Origin: Candidatus Parvarchaeota archaeon
GTDB taxonomy: Archaea > Nanobdellota > Nanobdellia > JAFCGN01
Assembly: GCA_017608045.1 (NCBI GenBank)
Contig: JAFCGN010000005.1
Coordinates: forward strand, 1-48,115
Length of the DNA: 48,115 nucleotides
Direction: 5' to 3'
Part shown: in pieces, positions 1 through 7,340 of the stretch
Layout of the letters: each line of letters opens with the position of its first letter
How positions within the stretch are numbered: the first letter of the stretch is position 1
Program-made: the position numbers and the translations under genes
Notes under the pieces: generated by a model
The model's input: the letters and a program-made list of their open reading frames with translations, nothing else
The model's database searches: none
Told to the model about the DNA's origin: nothing

Positions 1-815
1 CCATCACCAGCTGTAACCCCAGTAATATCACCATTACCATAAGAAGCTAATTGAGTGTTAACCCAATCCTGAGTAGCAACGTACTTATTATTCTCCACCC
101 AAATACCGCCAGTAACATTAACACCACCAGCAAAAGTGGAGTTTCCTACGCCTGAAACTGTCAGGTTTCCTCCAATAGTAACAGAATTAGAAGATAAGTA
201 AGAAGAAACCCTGTCATTCGAATAAAATAAATTTGTTGTTCCCTCAGTTAAATCATCGGTTGTTGCACTACCAGATATCACACCACTACTTGCTTTAAGA
301 ACCCCATTTAATCCTGTGAGTGTTAAACCAGCGAAAGTAGGAGAATCAGTTGCACCAACACTTTGTCCTATGCTTATAGTGTCAGCAGCAACAGTAACCC
401 CTGTTCCCGCACCAATACTTAAAACTCCGTTCGTGTACGTTAAACCATCACCAGCAACGCCAGAACTAAGATTAAATTGATTACCAGTTAATATTAACCC
501 ATTACCCGCAGTATAAGTTGTATCAGAGTCTGAAGCGCAAATTAAAGCATCACCTATTCCTTGAACAAATTGGCCAGACGGGCATGAAGAAGGATAATTT
601 GTAAGATTTGTCCAACTAATGTTCAAATCAGTTCCACTAATAGTTCCAGAAATTGTTAAATCATTGTTTATAAACAAATTATTTGGAAAAACATAATCAC
701 CCGTGCCAAACGTGCCTGAAGTTACTTCGCTTGCAGGATGAAATTGTTCTGCAGCAAGAATCACGTTTAAAGATAATGCTAATAGAATACTTAAGAGTAA
801 TTGTTTCTTGTTCAT
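1..815 (-). CDS. Fibre-like secreted surface protein, partial (3' end beyond window)
   Basis: The frame is open for 271 codons from an ATG at 815 to the window edge, so the C-terminus is missing. It begins MNKKQLLLSILLALSLNVILA, a clear Sec signal peptide ending near residue 22. The rest is rich in Gly, Thr, Ser, Asn and Val, with short beta-type repeats such as ITGVTAGDG, YTAGNGL and LTLTGLNGVL, as in phage-tail-fibre-like and other beta-solenoid surface proteins. No catalytic motif is visible. The inferred role is an exported adhesin or fibre. A tail fibre from a virus is possible, but no other viral gene is nearby. Confident as a gene; the function is a guess from composition. Confidence 0.75.
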   Translation of the reverse strand, partial: MNKKQLLLSILLALSLNVILAAEQFHPASEVTSGTFGTGDYVFPNNLFINNDLTISGTISGTDLNISWTNLTNYPSSCPSGQFVQGIGDALICASDSDTTYTAGNGLILTGNQFNLSSGVAGDGLTYTNGVLSIGAGTGVTVAADTISIGQSVGATDSPTFAGLTLTGLNGVLKASSGVISGSATTDDLTEGTTNLFYSNDRVSSYLSSNSVTIGGNLTVSGVGNSTFAGGVNVTGGIWVENNKYVATQDWVNTQLASYGNGDITGVTAGD

Positions 816-918
816 TCTAAATGATTAATAGCACAAACACATTAATAAATATTTTTAATATGCACATCTAACAAATGTACAAGGTTAAATAAATAGAAAA
901 TTAAAAAAAAAATAATTT

Positions 919-1356
919 TTAATCTGTTGCATTTGCTGTTAAAGTAGTGTTCTCATTGCTTGCTTTAGGCAAGACCTGTGCTAAAAGCTGATTAATTAAT
1001 GTTTGATTAGCTTCTATTGTTCCATTTGAAACACTCTTCTTAACTTTAACTTCCCTGTACGCATAGCATCCTGTGATTGGGCATCCAAGATCCGCCCATG
1101 TAACATACCCGTTTCCAGTACTGTTAATAATTGGGTTTCCGCCAATTAAAGGAAGTTGTGAATTAACAACTTCAAAACCTTTGCAGTCAGTTGTGAAGCT
1201 TATGCATTCCTTAACTTTTTGATAGTCTCTTGCTGTAACAAAAGCATTTATTTTATTTATGCCGTATTTTCCTGCTTGCCATATTCCAAAAACTAAAGCA
1301 ACAGATAAAACACCTAATAAAAAAGGTTTCCAAGTGAAACCATTATCTTTTTTCAT
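919..1356 (-). CDS. Small membrane-anchored protein of unknown function
   Basis: 145 residues. A positively charged start (MKKDNG) is followed by one hydrophobic helix at about residues 10-29, then an outer domain of about 110 residues with four cysteines (KECISF, TDCKGF, DLGCPITGC) and several N-x-S/T sequons. The topology suggests a type II membrane protein with a disulfide-stabilised outer domain. It lies about 100 bp upstream of the fibre-like gene in the same direction, so the two may be co-expressed. I do not recognise a family. The cysteine pattern resembles the surface-protein operon at the other end of the window, but no specific homology is claimed. Confidence 0.7.
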   Translation of the reverse strand: MKKDNGFTWKPFLLGVLSVALVFGIWQAGKYGINKINAFVTARDYQKVKECISFTTDCKGFEVVNSQLPLIGGNPIINSTGNGYVTWADLGCPITGCYAYREVKVKKSVSNGTIEANQTLINQLLAQVLPKASNENTTLTANATD

Positions 1357-1467
1357 AAATGTTAGTGAATGATTTTATAATTTAAATGTTTTGGGTTGGT
1401 TTTCAAACAAACACAATATTTAAAAAACAAATCAAAATATTAACTTAATTAGAACTAAGTATTAAAA

Positions 1468-1539
1468 GCGACTGTCGTCTAGTGGTTAGGATATCAGATT
1501 GCCAATCTGGTGACCCGGGTTCAAGTCCCGGCAGTCGCA
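1468..1539 (+). tRNA. tRNA-Gly (anticodon GCC)
   Basis: The acceptor stem GCGACTG/CAGTCGC is perfect. The anticodon arm is TCAGA-TTGCCAA-TCTGG, giving GCC, and the T arm is CCGGG-TTCAAGT-CCCGG. The discriminator base is A and no CCA is encoded. There is no intron. It faces the small convergent gene just downstream. Confidence 0.96.
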
Positions 1540-1542
1540 CTT

Positions 1543-1848
1543 TTAAAGATCATCAACTTTGTTTTTGCAATTTCTAAAAGCTTTTTTTAATTGCTTTGCT
1601 CTATCACTTAATTCTCCTTGCACGTTTTCTGCTTCCAAATCTTTTAATTCATCTAAAATGCTTTCCTGCATATATGTTATTTGCAAAAGCAATTCAAGTA
1701 TGTTATCATATTCTTTTCTATTTTTTACTTCCTTTATTTGTTCCAACCTGTCAAGTTCTCCAAGCAAACGACTAATTATTTCTCTCCAAAGTCTTTTGTT
1801 ATCCTCATCAACTCTCAACCCTTTTTTCTTTTTCCCAAACAAACCCAT
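1543..1848 (-). CDS. Small charged helical protein, unknown function
   Basis: About 101 residues, almost wholly predicted helical and highly charged. It starts MGLFGKKKKGL and then carries a heptad-like coiled-coil stretch (RLLGELDRLEQIKEV, ILELLLQ, ILDELKDLEAEN). I chose the ATG at 1848 because GGTGA sits five bases upstream; ATG at 1854 and TTG at 1860 are also in frame. There is no signal peptide or membrane span. The family is unknown; a cytoplasmic oligomeric or scaffold protein is possible. It ends only four bases from the convergent tRNA-Gly. Confidence 0.6.
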   Translation of the reverse strand: MGLFGKKKKGLRVDEDNKRLWREIISRLLGELDRLEQIKEVKNRKEYDNILELLLQITYMQESILDELKDLEAENVQGELSDRAKQLKKAFRNCKNKVDDL

Positions 1849-1939
1849 ATTCATCACCAATTATTGATTAAAATTTATTAATAAATATATTTTCTCAAAC
1901 AAATACTTTTTTAAAATAAAATTAAATAATTATTACTAA

Positions 1940-2953
1940 ATGAATAAGGACGTGAAACTTCTTTTAAGAAAACAAGGTTATGCTCTTGCAGGACTTGAAG
2001 GCGGAGTAAAATTATGCACGTGGTTAAAAAAAAGTTTAAAAGATGAAGGCCATTGTTATAAACAAGAATTCTATGGAGTGGAAAGTCATCGTTGCCTGCA
2101 ATGTGCTCCTTGCATAAACACTTGCTCGCATAAATGCGTATTTTGTTGGCGGCCAACGCAATTCACTGATATGAATTCAAAAAAGTTTATTATAAATGCT
2201 AAAGAAAAAGGTCTTACTTCAAGAGAAGTTGTTAAAGAACTTGTTAATGAAATGATAAGCGCACAAAGAAGATTGATTCAAGGATTTAAAGGCAATCCAA
2301 AAACAAATCAAAAAAAATTTGAAGAAGCACTCAATCCTTCTCTTGCTGCAATAAGTTTAAGCGGAGAACCAACGCTTTATCCTTTTCTACCAGAATTAAT
2401 TGAAGAATTTAAATCAAGGAATATAAAAACTTTTTTAGTATCAAACGGAACAAACCCGAATATGATCCAAAAATTAATTAATGATGCAAGACCTTCGCAA
2501 TTATACATAACTCTTCCTGCATGTGATGAAAAAATATATTTGAAAACATGCAATCCCTTAGTGCATAATGGTTTTAAACTAATTAAAAAAACACTTAAAA
2601 TTTTGGGAAAACATCCTGAAGTTAGGAGTGTGATAAGATTAACTTTAGTTAAGAATGTTAATATGTTTGTTGATGTCAGATTAAAAGAATGTGCAGAAAA
2701 ATATGCGAGATTAATATCTTTAGCGAAACCATGGTTTATTGAATGCAAAGCATATGTGAGGGTTGGTAATAGCAGAGAAAGAACGGTTTATGAGAACATG
2801 CCTTCTCATAAGGATGTAAAAGAATTCAGTATTGCTTTAAGCAATGAATTGAAAAAACTAGGATTGAATTATCCATTAAAATTAGAAAAAAAGGATTCAA
2901 GAGTTACTTTACTTACGGATAGAAAAGATAATATGTTCTTTAAAGAAAACTAA
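1940..2953 (+). CDS. taw1: tRNA 4-demethylwyosine synthase (radical SAM)
   Basis: Taw1/TYW1 uses SAM and pyruvate to turn N1-methylguanosine-37 of tRNA-Phe into 4-demethylwyosine, the core step of wyosine synthesis. The 337-residue protein has both diagnostic iron-sulfur sites: the radical-SAM triad C62, C66, C69 (TCSHKCVFCWRP) and the extra-cluster cysteines C26, C39, C52. These are the same positions reported for characterised archaeal Taw1 proteins. The length is normal. A later LSGEPTLYP segment corresponds to the SAM-binding glycine-rich region of radical SAM enzymes. It stands alone, convergent with eS1. The other wyosine enzymes are not in the window. Confidence 0.95.
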   Translation: MNKDVKLLLRKQGYALAGLEGGVKLCTWLKKSLKDEGHCYKQEFYGVESHRCLQCAPCINTCSHKCVFCWRPTQFTDMNSKKFIINAKEKGLTSREVVKELVNEMISAQRRLIQGFKGNPKTNQKKFEEALNPSLAAISLSGEPTLYPFLPELIEEFKSRNIKTFLVSNGTNPNMIQKLINDARPSQLYITLPACDEKIYLKTCNPLVHNGFKLIKKTLKILGKHPEVRSVIRLTLVKNVNMFVDVRLKECAEKYARLISLAKPWFIECKAYVRVGNSRERTVYENMPSHKDVKEFSIALSNELKKLGLNYPLKLEKKDSRVTLLTDRKDNMFFKEN

Positions 2954-3037
2954 AAATTGTGTTTTTATTAAAAAAAATAATCTAAAAGTTCAAGTAAGAA
3001 TTCCACAATTTTAAGAATCATTAAAATTCACCTTTTA

Positions 3038-3610
3038 TTATTTTAAAACAATTTTATCAATTTCTGCATAATTCAGGGGATAAATTTTTTTTATTTTATT
3101 TTTCAAATTATTTTGAATTTTCTTGTTTATTGTTTTAAGAATTAAATCATTAAAAGTGTTTTCTCTAACAAGTTCTTTTACTTCTTCATTAAGAGCTTTT
3201 CTCAAATCCTTCTTTTGCTTTCCCTTTGCTCTGAAAGAAGTGATTAAAAAACTTTGAATTATAATGTTCTTACCATCTTTTGTTAAAAGTTTCTGATTGT
3301 TCAAAATTAAAGAAGTATTTCTTCTTACCATTCTTTTCTTATAAACAGGGTCTAATCTGTATTTAACTAATTCAGTTATTGCTTTGTTCTCATTAATTTC
3401 TTTTATTTTTAAGGTAATGAGTATTTTATGTTTTGATGGTTCACCCATTATTAAACCCAAACTTGTTTTAATTGTTCTATTTAGAACATGTTTTTTATCA
3501 ATACCTAATGTTCTTCCAACCTCTGCTTCACCAAGAAGTGCTGGAGCAAATACTTTAAACCATTTTTTTTCTTTTTTCTTAATCACTGTTTTTCTTGTTT
3601 TTTTAGGCAT
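3038..3610 (-). CDS. rps3ae: Small ribosomal subunit protein eS1 (S3Ae)
   Basis: 190 residues with the lysine-rich N-terminus and the KWFKVFAP...GRTLGID region typical of archaeal/eukaryotic eS1, which binds at the mRNA exit side of the small subunit. The body (LVKYRLDPVYKKRMVRRNTS, then FLITSFRAKGKQKKDLRKAL) follows the family. It is a little shorter than many archaeal versions because the C-terminal tail is short. It appears monocistronic, about 115 bp below the nuclease gene's end and convergent with taw1. Confidence 0.93.
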   Translation of the reverse strand: MPKKTRKTVIKKKEKKWFKVFAPALLGEAEVGRTLGIDKKHVLNRTIKTSLGLIMGEPSKHKILITLKIKEINENKAITELVKYRLDPVYKKRMVRRNTSLILNNQKLLTKDGKNIIIQSFLITSFRAKGKQKKDLRKALNEEVKELVRENTFNDLILKTINKKIQNNLKNKIKKIYPLNYAEIDKIVLK

Positions 3611-3724
3611 TTTTTTAACACCTTATCATTTATAATCTACTCTTTGTAATTCTTATTTATTATTTTATAAGGTTTTTCCTTTGAAAAATTGTTTTTTTAA
3701 AATTTTTTTTTCTTTAAAATTCTG

Positions 3725-4591
3725 TTAATTTTTTTCAGCATCACACATTTCTTTATAAAAGCAAAAATCACATAATTTACTAGGTTTTTTCGGAAAATTC
3801 TCAATTTTCTCTTCTTTATTAAGAATTTCTTTAATCATTCGTTCAACTTCATCAATATCTTCTTTCTTTACTTCATAATAAACTGTCTCCCCTTCCCTTG
3901 CGTAATATATGCTGCCGTACGTTGGCAAAACATTATGTTCTTTATAATATAAAAAAGCATACACTTTTAATTGAATCATGTGTGATTTATCAAGGTAATA
4001 CGGGAGATTTGTTTTACTTGTTTTATAATCAACAATGCCTATGCCTTTGCCAAAAAGATTTATTGTCTTATCAATGTATCCATGAACAGATTCTGTTGAT
4101 ATGTACTCCTCTCTTGACTTCGGCTTGAATCTTGAATTAAAATTAAGTTCAAACCATTTATCTTCAGGTTTATTGTTTTTAAGAAATTGATAAACTTTGT
4201 ATGCTTCTTTTACAGCATAAAAATCAAGAAACTCTTTTGTTTCCTCAAACAAGTAATCCTTACTCTCTTCTGATGAAAAAACGTTTTCATAATCCTTACC
4301 AATTTTGTTCCATTCTATTTGAAGCAAATCCATAAGAGCATTTTGAAAAAAATCTTTTATTTGAACAAAAGTTAATCCCTTGAACTTCTTTGGTTGTATG
4401 ATATCATAAAAGTCTTCAAGAACTTTATGAAAAATTGTCCCTCTTATTGTTGCTTCTGTTTTTGGTTCAGGAATTTTCTTTATGTATTTATACCAGTATT
4501 TGCGCGGGCATTTATAATACTCCACTATTTTTGAAGGACTAAGCTTGTTTCCATTTGATTTTTTATTTAAATTCATAGTATTTTTAATCAT
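3725..4591 (-). CDS. Cas4/RecB-like PD-(D/E)XK nuclease with Fe-S cysteines
   Basis: 288 residues. Nuclease motifs appear in order: GTIFHKVLEDFYD with the motif I His, GIVDYKTSK with the Asp and the D-x-K core, and QLKVYAFLYY (motif IV, Gln-x3-Tyr). Four cysteines, C28 in YYKCPRKYW and C274, C277, C283 in LCDFCFYKEMC, match the [4Fe-4S]-binding arrangement of Cas4 and AddB nucleases. It probably acts as a DNA exonuclease in repair or defence. There is no CRISPR array or other cas gene in the window, so calling it Cas4 proper is not justified. Its promoter region is copy 1 of the 55-bp direct repeat. Confidence 0.85.
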   Translation of the reverse strand: MIKNTMNLNKKSNGNKLSPSKIVEYYKCPRKYWYKYIKKIPEPKTEATIRGTIFHKVLEDFYDIIQPKKFKGLTFVQIKDFFQNALMDLLQIEWNKIGKDYENVFSSEESKDYLFEETKEFLDFYAVKEAYKVYQFLKNNKPEDKWFELNFNSRFKPKSREEYISTESVHGYIDKTINLFGKGIGIVDYKTSKTNLPYYLDKSHMIQLKVYAFLYYKEHNVLPTYGSIYYAREGETVYYEVKKEDIDEVERMIKEILNKEEKIENFPKKPSKLCDFCFYKEMCDAEKN

Positions 4592-4601
4592 AGTATTTTT
4601 A

Positions 4602-4656
4602 AAATAATTAATTGCTTAAATATAGTTTGTTGTAATGCTCTTCCACTATTTTAATT
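4602..4656 (-). repeat. 55-bp direct repeat, copy 1 (promoter-bearing)
   Basis: Identical at 54 of 55 positions to 5384-5438; the only difference is C at 4638 against T at 5420. Read on the minus strand it contains a TATA-like CTATATTTAAG about 25-35 bases before the nuclease start at 4591. Its far end supplies the stop codon of the DUF2283 gene. The two copies start 782 bp apart and enclose the toxin-antitoxin-like pair. Confidence 0.93.
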
Positions 4657-4989
4657 ATTGTGCGTTTTCAAAGGCATTGCTATAGGAATGCTTTGACGAG
4701 TTTTATTTACATTAAATATAATAAAAACTGTCATCATTTGAGAAGTTAATTTTGATTTTAACTCTATGTTTTTTGAATTTACTTTCTCTAAAAAACTAAT
4801 TCCAATGCCCACTTCTTTAAAAAATTTAGAAGCATTTAAAATCTCAATTCCAACTATTCTGCCTTTTGTAGACATATCTAAAATTATGTCTCCAATATCA
4901 ATATTTCCTTTAAATTTTTCGTTTGTTTGTAACCCCTTATGAAAAAAAAAGATATCTTCTTTTTTATCATAAACAAAAAATTTTGTCAT
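4651..4989 (-). CDS. DUF2283 family protein, probable antitoxin
   Basis: 112 residues. It opens VYDKKEDIFFFHKG and contains DIGDIILDMSTKGRIVGIEILNASKFF cut into two parts by a short link; the segment GRIVGIEILNAS is the hallmark of DUF2283. These proteins commonly follow a DUF4258 gene in archaea and bacteria, an arrangement read as a toxin-antitoxin pair, and that is what precedes it here (13 bp away). A GAGGT ribosome binding site stands upstream of its ATG. The reading frame is intact, unlike its partner. The neutralising role is inferred from the pairing. Confidence 0.72.
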   Translation of the reverse strand: MTKFFVYDKKEDIFFFHKGLQTNEKFKGNIDIGDIILDMSTKGRIVGIEILNASKFFKEVGIGISFLEKVNSKNIELKSKLTSQMMTVFIIFNVNKTRQSIPIAMPLKTHNN

Positions 4990-5002
4990 TTGGGATAACC
5001 TC

Positions 5003-5357
5003 TCAATTTTTTTTCAATCTTTTTCCAAAAGGACTTATTATTTTTTTCCACTTTCTATACCTCATAATATATGTAATAATATATAACTCTTTCTTGCCTT
5101 TTTTATCCAAAATAACTGGAAGTTTCATTGTCTTTGAATTACTTATTTTAAAAATAAGCACATATTTCAAATTGTTCTCTTTTTTATCTACAACAACATC
5201 AATTAGATTTTTTGGATTTAAAATTTGACTAACAACAAACTCTTGATTTCCCTCTCTAAGTATAATCTGAAGTTTAGCATGATTAGAAAAAACAATATCA
5301 TTTTTTGAATAACTTTTAAGTTTATCTTTGATTTTTTTTTAAATCTTTTTTATTCAT
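5003..5357 (-). pseudogene. DUF4258 toxin-like protein, frameshifted at an A9 run
   Basis: From the minus-strand ATG at 5357 the frame reads MNKKDLKK and then hits a stop after NQR. Removing one A from the nine-A run (T9 on the plus strand, 5332-5340) joins it to a long open frame that reads through to TGA at 5003-5005. The protein contains FSNHAKLQIILREG, the H-A-x2-Q-x3-R signature of DUF4258, followed by QILNPKNLIDVV and a beta-rich tail ending FGKRLKKN, about 117 residues in all. No usable start codon exists inside the long frame. It may be an inactivated toxin, an assembly error in the homopolymer, or a slippage-regulated gene. Confidence 0.75.
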
Positions 5358-5383
5358 TAAACTATTTATAGTAAAAAATTATT

Positions 5384-5438
5384 AAATAATTAATTGCTTA
5401 AATATAGTTTGTTGTAATGTTCTTCCACTATTTTAATT
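5384..5438 (-). repeat. 55-bp direct repeat, copy 2 (promoter-bearing)
   Basis: Second copy of the repeat at 4602-4656. On the minus strand its TATA-like CTATATTTAAG lies about 40 bases before the DUF4258 start at 5357, so it can act as the promoter of the toxin-antitoxin-like pair just as copy 1 can for the nuclease. Confidence 0.92.
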
Positions 5439-5469
5439 TAAAAATATTTCACACTTATTAATGCTAACT

Positions 5470-5554
5470 CTTTCTTGTAAGAAAGTTTAATTGGTTGCTG
5501 GAGTCCTTGAGGGAGTTAGTAAGAACCGTAGGTTCTTACGGAGGTTCTTACTCA
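5470..5554. repeat. Palindromic repeat patch at the uS15 stop codon
   Basis: Contains the palindrome CTTTCTTGTAAGAAAG (5470-5485) and the hairpin GTAAGAACC-GTA-GGTTCTTAC inside a 29-bp block at 5511-5539. That block is repeated exactly at 34910-34938, beside ftsZ. The edge of the patch, GAGTAAGAACC on the minus strand, includes the last codon and stop of uS15, exactly as it does for ftsZ. Confidence 0.85.
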
Positions 5555-6003
5555 ACAAGTAATTTCGCTTTTTCAGGATTATACTTCCAACCTTTTGAGA
5601 GTTTGCCTGTTTTTTTATAATACTTGCTTAATCTTGAAATCTTTGCTTCTGTAAGTTGAAGACTTCTCTTATTTTTCAAATCTTTGTGATTTAATTCAAG
5701 ATGTTTTCTTATTTTCACTGCTTTCTTCATTAAATCCATTAAATCAAAAGGAATTTCAGGCAACAAATTATTTTCTTTAAGAATCTTAGTTATTTTTTTT
5801 CCTGTTATTGTTTTTACATCTGGAATTCCGTAAATATCGCGCAACTTCAATCCTATTTTCGCACTTGTTAATCCTTCTTTGCCAAGTTTAACAATAATTT
5901 GTTCAATCTCTTTTTTAGAATACTTAACCCAAACAGGCTTATCCTTAATAATTGGTTTTGTGCTTCCGCTTTTACCTCTTTTCCTTGAGTGCATTCTTGC
6001 CAT
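5548..6003 (-). CDS. rps15: Small ribosomal subunit protein uS15
   Basis: 151 residues from [17 protein letters not shown], the classic archaeal/eukaryotic uS15 N-terminus. The rest follows the family: [32 protein letters not shown], then the RNA-binding helices ending [14 protein letters not shown] placed the start at 6003 because GAGGTG lies about seven bases upstream and the family begins there; an in-frame upstream extension to 6042 is unlikely. Its stop codon sits inside a palindromic repeat patch shared with ftsZ. Confidence 0.95.
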   Translation of the reverse strand: MARMHSRKRGKSGSTKPIIKDKPVWVKYSKKEIEQIIVKLGKEGLTSAKIGLKLRDIYGIPDVKTITGKKITKILKENNLLPEIPFDLMDLMKKAVKIRKHLELNHKDLKNKRSLQLTEAKISRLSKYYKKTGKLSKGWKYNPEKAKLLVE

Positions 6004-6153
6004 GTAATTCACCTCGAGTATGCTATGCTTAACGCATTGCATATCTTAAGAAAAAGAGTTTTATTCTATTTAAAAGAGTTTTGGTTTATTCAGTAGTTAG
6101 CAAAGTTGAGGGAGCCATCAACTAATTATTATTGGTTGTAAAAAAATAATTTC

Positions 6154-6327
6154 TTCTCGCCACTCCAAACTCAGAGATTGCTTCAATTCTTCCAGCAGTT
6201 GATGAAAAAATTGAAAAAAGAAGAGAACAAGAAGAAAGCACTTGAAGATTTAAATCAATGCTTCATAATCTTATGATAGTTAAAATCAAGATTAAGGATT
6301 TGAATCTTAAAACAAATAACCGATAAC
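6154..6327 (+). pseudogene. Relic of type I restriction specificity subunit HsdS (C-terminus)
   Basis: Three frames together give the C-terminal signature of HsdS. SEIASILPAVDEKIEKRREQ reads in one frame and stops at 6244-6246, KKALEDLNQ continues in the next, and HNLMIVKIKIKDLNL ends in the third. In HsdS proteins this region reads approximately E-I-A-x-I-L-x-x-V-D-E-K-I, then A-L-E-x-L, then H-x-L-M-T-G-K-I-R-V. At least two frameshifts are needed, and nothing upstream of 6154 extends the gene. This is a dead fragment, with no start and no recognition domains. It points in the same direction as the HsdR relic 750 bp further on. Confidence 0.78.
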
Positions 6328-6359
6328 TTTAAATATCATTTGATAACATAAGATATCAT

Positions 6360-6893
6360 ATGAAAAGGAAAAATATCAAAGAAAAAATTAAAGAGTATTT
6401 TTTTGTAAATCCAACTGAAAGACTTAGAGTGAGACAAATTGAAAAAACATTGGATCTGCCTTTGCCTTCTGTTATAAGATATTGTAAGGAACTAAAAAAT
6501 GAAGGCATACTTAGAACAATAAAAACATCTGGAATCGTTTTCTACACTGCTGACAGAATAAACGAAAACTTTCTATTAGAAAAAAAACTTTATAACATAA
6601 AACAGCTTTTTCTTTCAGGACTTATCAAGTATTTAAAGGAGGAATTTCATAATCCCCTGATAATTCTTTTTGGCTCTTATGCAAGAGGTGAAGATATTGA
6701 AGAAAGTGATATTGACTTGTATCTTGAAACAACATCTAAAAAAAAGGTTAATCTTAAAAAATTTGAAGAAAAACTCAAAAGGAAGATACAAGTTTTCAAA
6801 TTCACAAGTTTAAAAGAAATCAAAAACATTCATTTAGCTAACAATATAATGAACGGCATTGTACTAAATGGGTTTGTTGAGGTATTCAAATGA
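6360..6893 (+). CDS. HTH plus MNT-type nucleotidyltransferase (HEPN/MNT partner)
   Basis: 177 residues. An N-terminal winged helix (about 1-65: RVRQIEKTLDLPLPSVIRYCKELKNEG) is followed by a minimal nucleotidyltransferase domain with the G-S-x-A-R-G and D-x-D motifs in GSYARGEDIEESDIDLYLE. Such proteins pair with a HEPN RNase toxin and in characterised systems block it by adding AMP. The HEPN partner directly follows (overlap ATGA at 6890-6893) but is broken. This gene looks complete. It sits between the HsdS and HsdR relics, a position where HEPN/MNT modules are often found. It may survive as an antitoxin or DNA-binding regulator. Confidence 0.85.
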   Translation: MKRKNIKEKIKEYFFVNPTERLRVRQIEKTLDLPLPSVIRYCKELKNEGILRTIKTSGIVFYTADRINENFLLEKKLYNIKQLFLSGLIKYLKEEFHNPLIILFGSYARGEDIEESDIDLYLETTSKKKVNLKKFEEKLKRKIQVFKFTSLKEIKNIHLANNIMNGIVLNGFVEVFK

Positions 6894-7089
6894 GAGAGGC
6901 TTCGTGGGGTTTTATTTAAGAGATGTTCTAAAAAGAAAGGATTTATTTTTGATATTTGATGATTTAAGATACAAAAGAAATTCTTTAACTTATTACGGCA
7001 GAAAAATGGATTTTGAAACAGCGAAGAAAACAATAGAAGAATGCAAATTCCTTATGAAAGAAATTGAAAAAGGGATAAAAAATGACTAA
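6890..7089 (+). pseudogene. Broken HEPN-domain RNase toxin
   Basis: The expected start, an ATG overlapping the MNT stop at 6890, gives only MREASWGFI before a stop. In the next frame the C-terminal half of a HEPN domain follows: DDLRYKRNSLTYYGR then FETAKKTIEECKFLMKEIEK. The R-x3-RN-x3-Y-x-G pattern is that of archaeal HEPN proteins, although the usual His of R-x4-H is not seen. About half of a normal 130-150-residue HEPN protein is missing, so an internal deletion plus frameshift is likely. A 73-residue frame starting at 6868 inside the MNT gene is open but an unlikely natural start. Confidence 0.7.
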
Positions 7090-7278
7090 ACTCGGCTCTG
7101 TAAGAGCAGCAGTTCAAAACACTTTAATTAATTATGCGAGGCAGATCAGCTGGGGTATATTAAGCCAGAAGAAGCTTTAAGACTATGGGATAAAAAACTT
7201 GAGAGATTGCCTGCGAGGAGGGAAAAGAAGGTTAAGTTTGTTGATGACAATGCTGAGGGAAAGATTGCATTTATCTAA
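7082..7278 (+). pseudogene. Relic of type I restriction endonuclease HsdR (N-terminus)
   Basis: The ATG at 7082 overlaps the HEPN stop and opens MTKLGSVRAAVQNTLINYAR, closely matching the start of many type I R subunits (M-T-K-x-G-S-V-R-x-x-V-Q-N-P-L-I-x-Y-A). The frame stops soon after, but a shift continues it as GYIKPEEALRLWDKKLERLP, again HsdR-like. It then ends at TAA 7276-7278 after a short unrecognised stretch. A full R subunit is about 800-1000 residues; fewer than 70 remain. It is non-functional. Confidence 0.75.
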
Positions 7279-7340
7279 AATTAATTGAAAAAGAATCATG
7301 GCTCAGGAGCCAATAAGCTTATCAACATTATTAACTGCAG

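Noticed and set aside
1-815. Part of an integrated virus
   Set aside because: The neighbouring genes are cellular or unrecognised, with no integrase, capsid, terminase or att repeat.
2953-3012. 9-bp inverted repeat AAAATTGTG/CACAATTTT between taw1 and eS1
   Set aside because: The 42-base spacer and AT-rich arms make it weak; chance pairing in this composition cannot be excluded.
3725-4591. CRISPR Cas4
   Set aside because: The motifs fit the Cas4/RecB-like group, but no repeat-spacer array or other cas gene is present in the window.
6868-7089. HEPN protein read as an intact 73-residue gene
   Set aside because: The start would lie inside the MNT gene in another frame, and half of the HEPN fold would be missing. 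A frameshifted relic starting at 6890 explains the sequence better.
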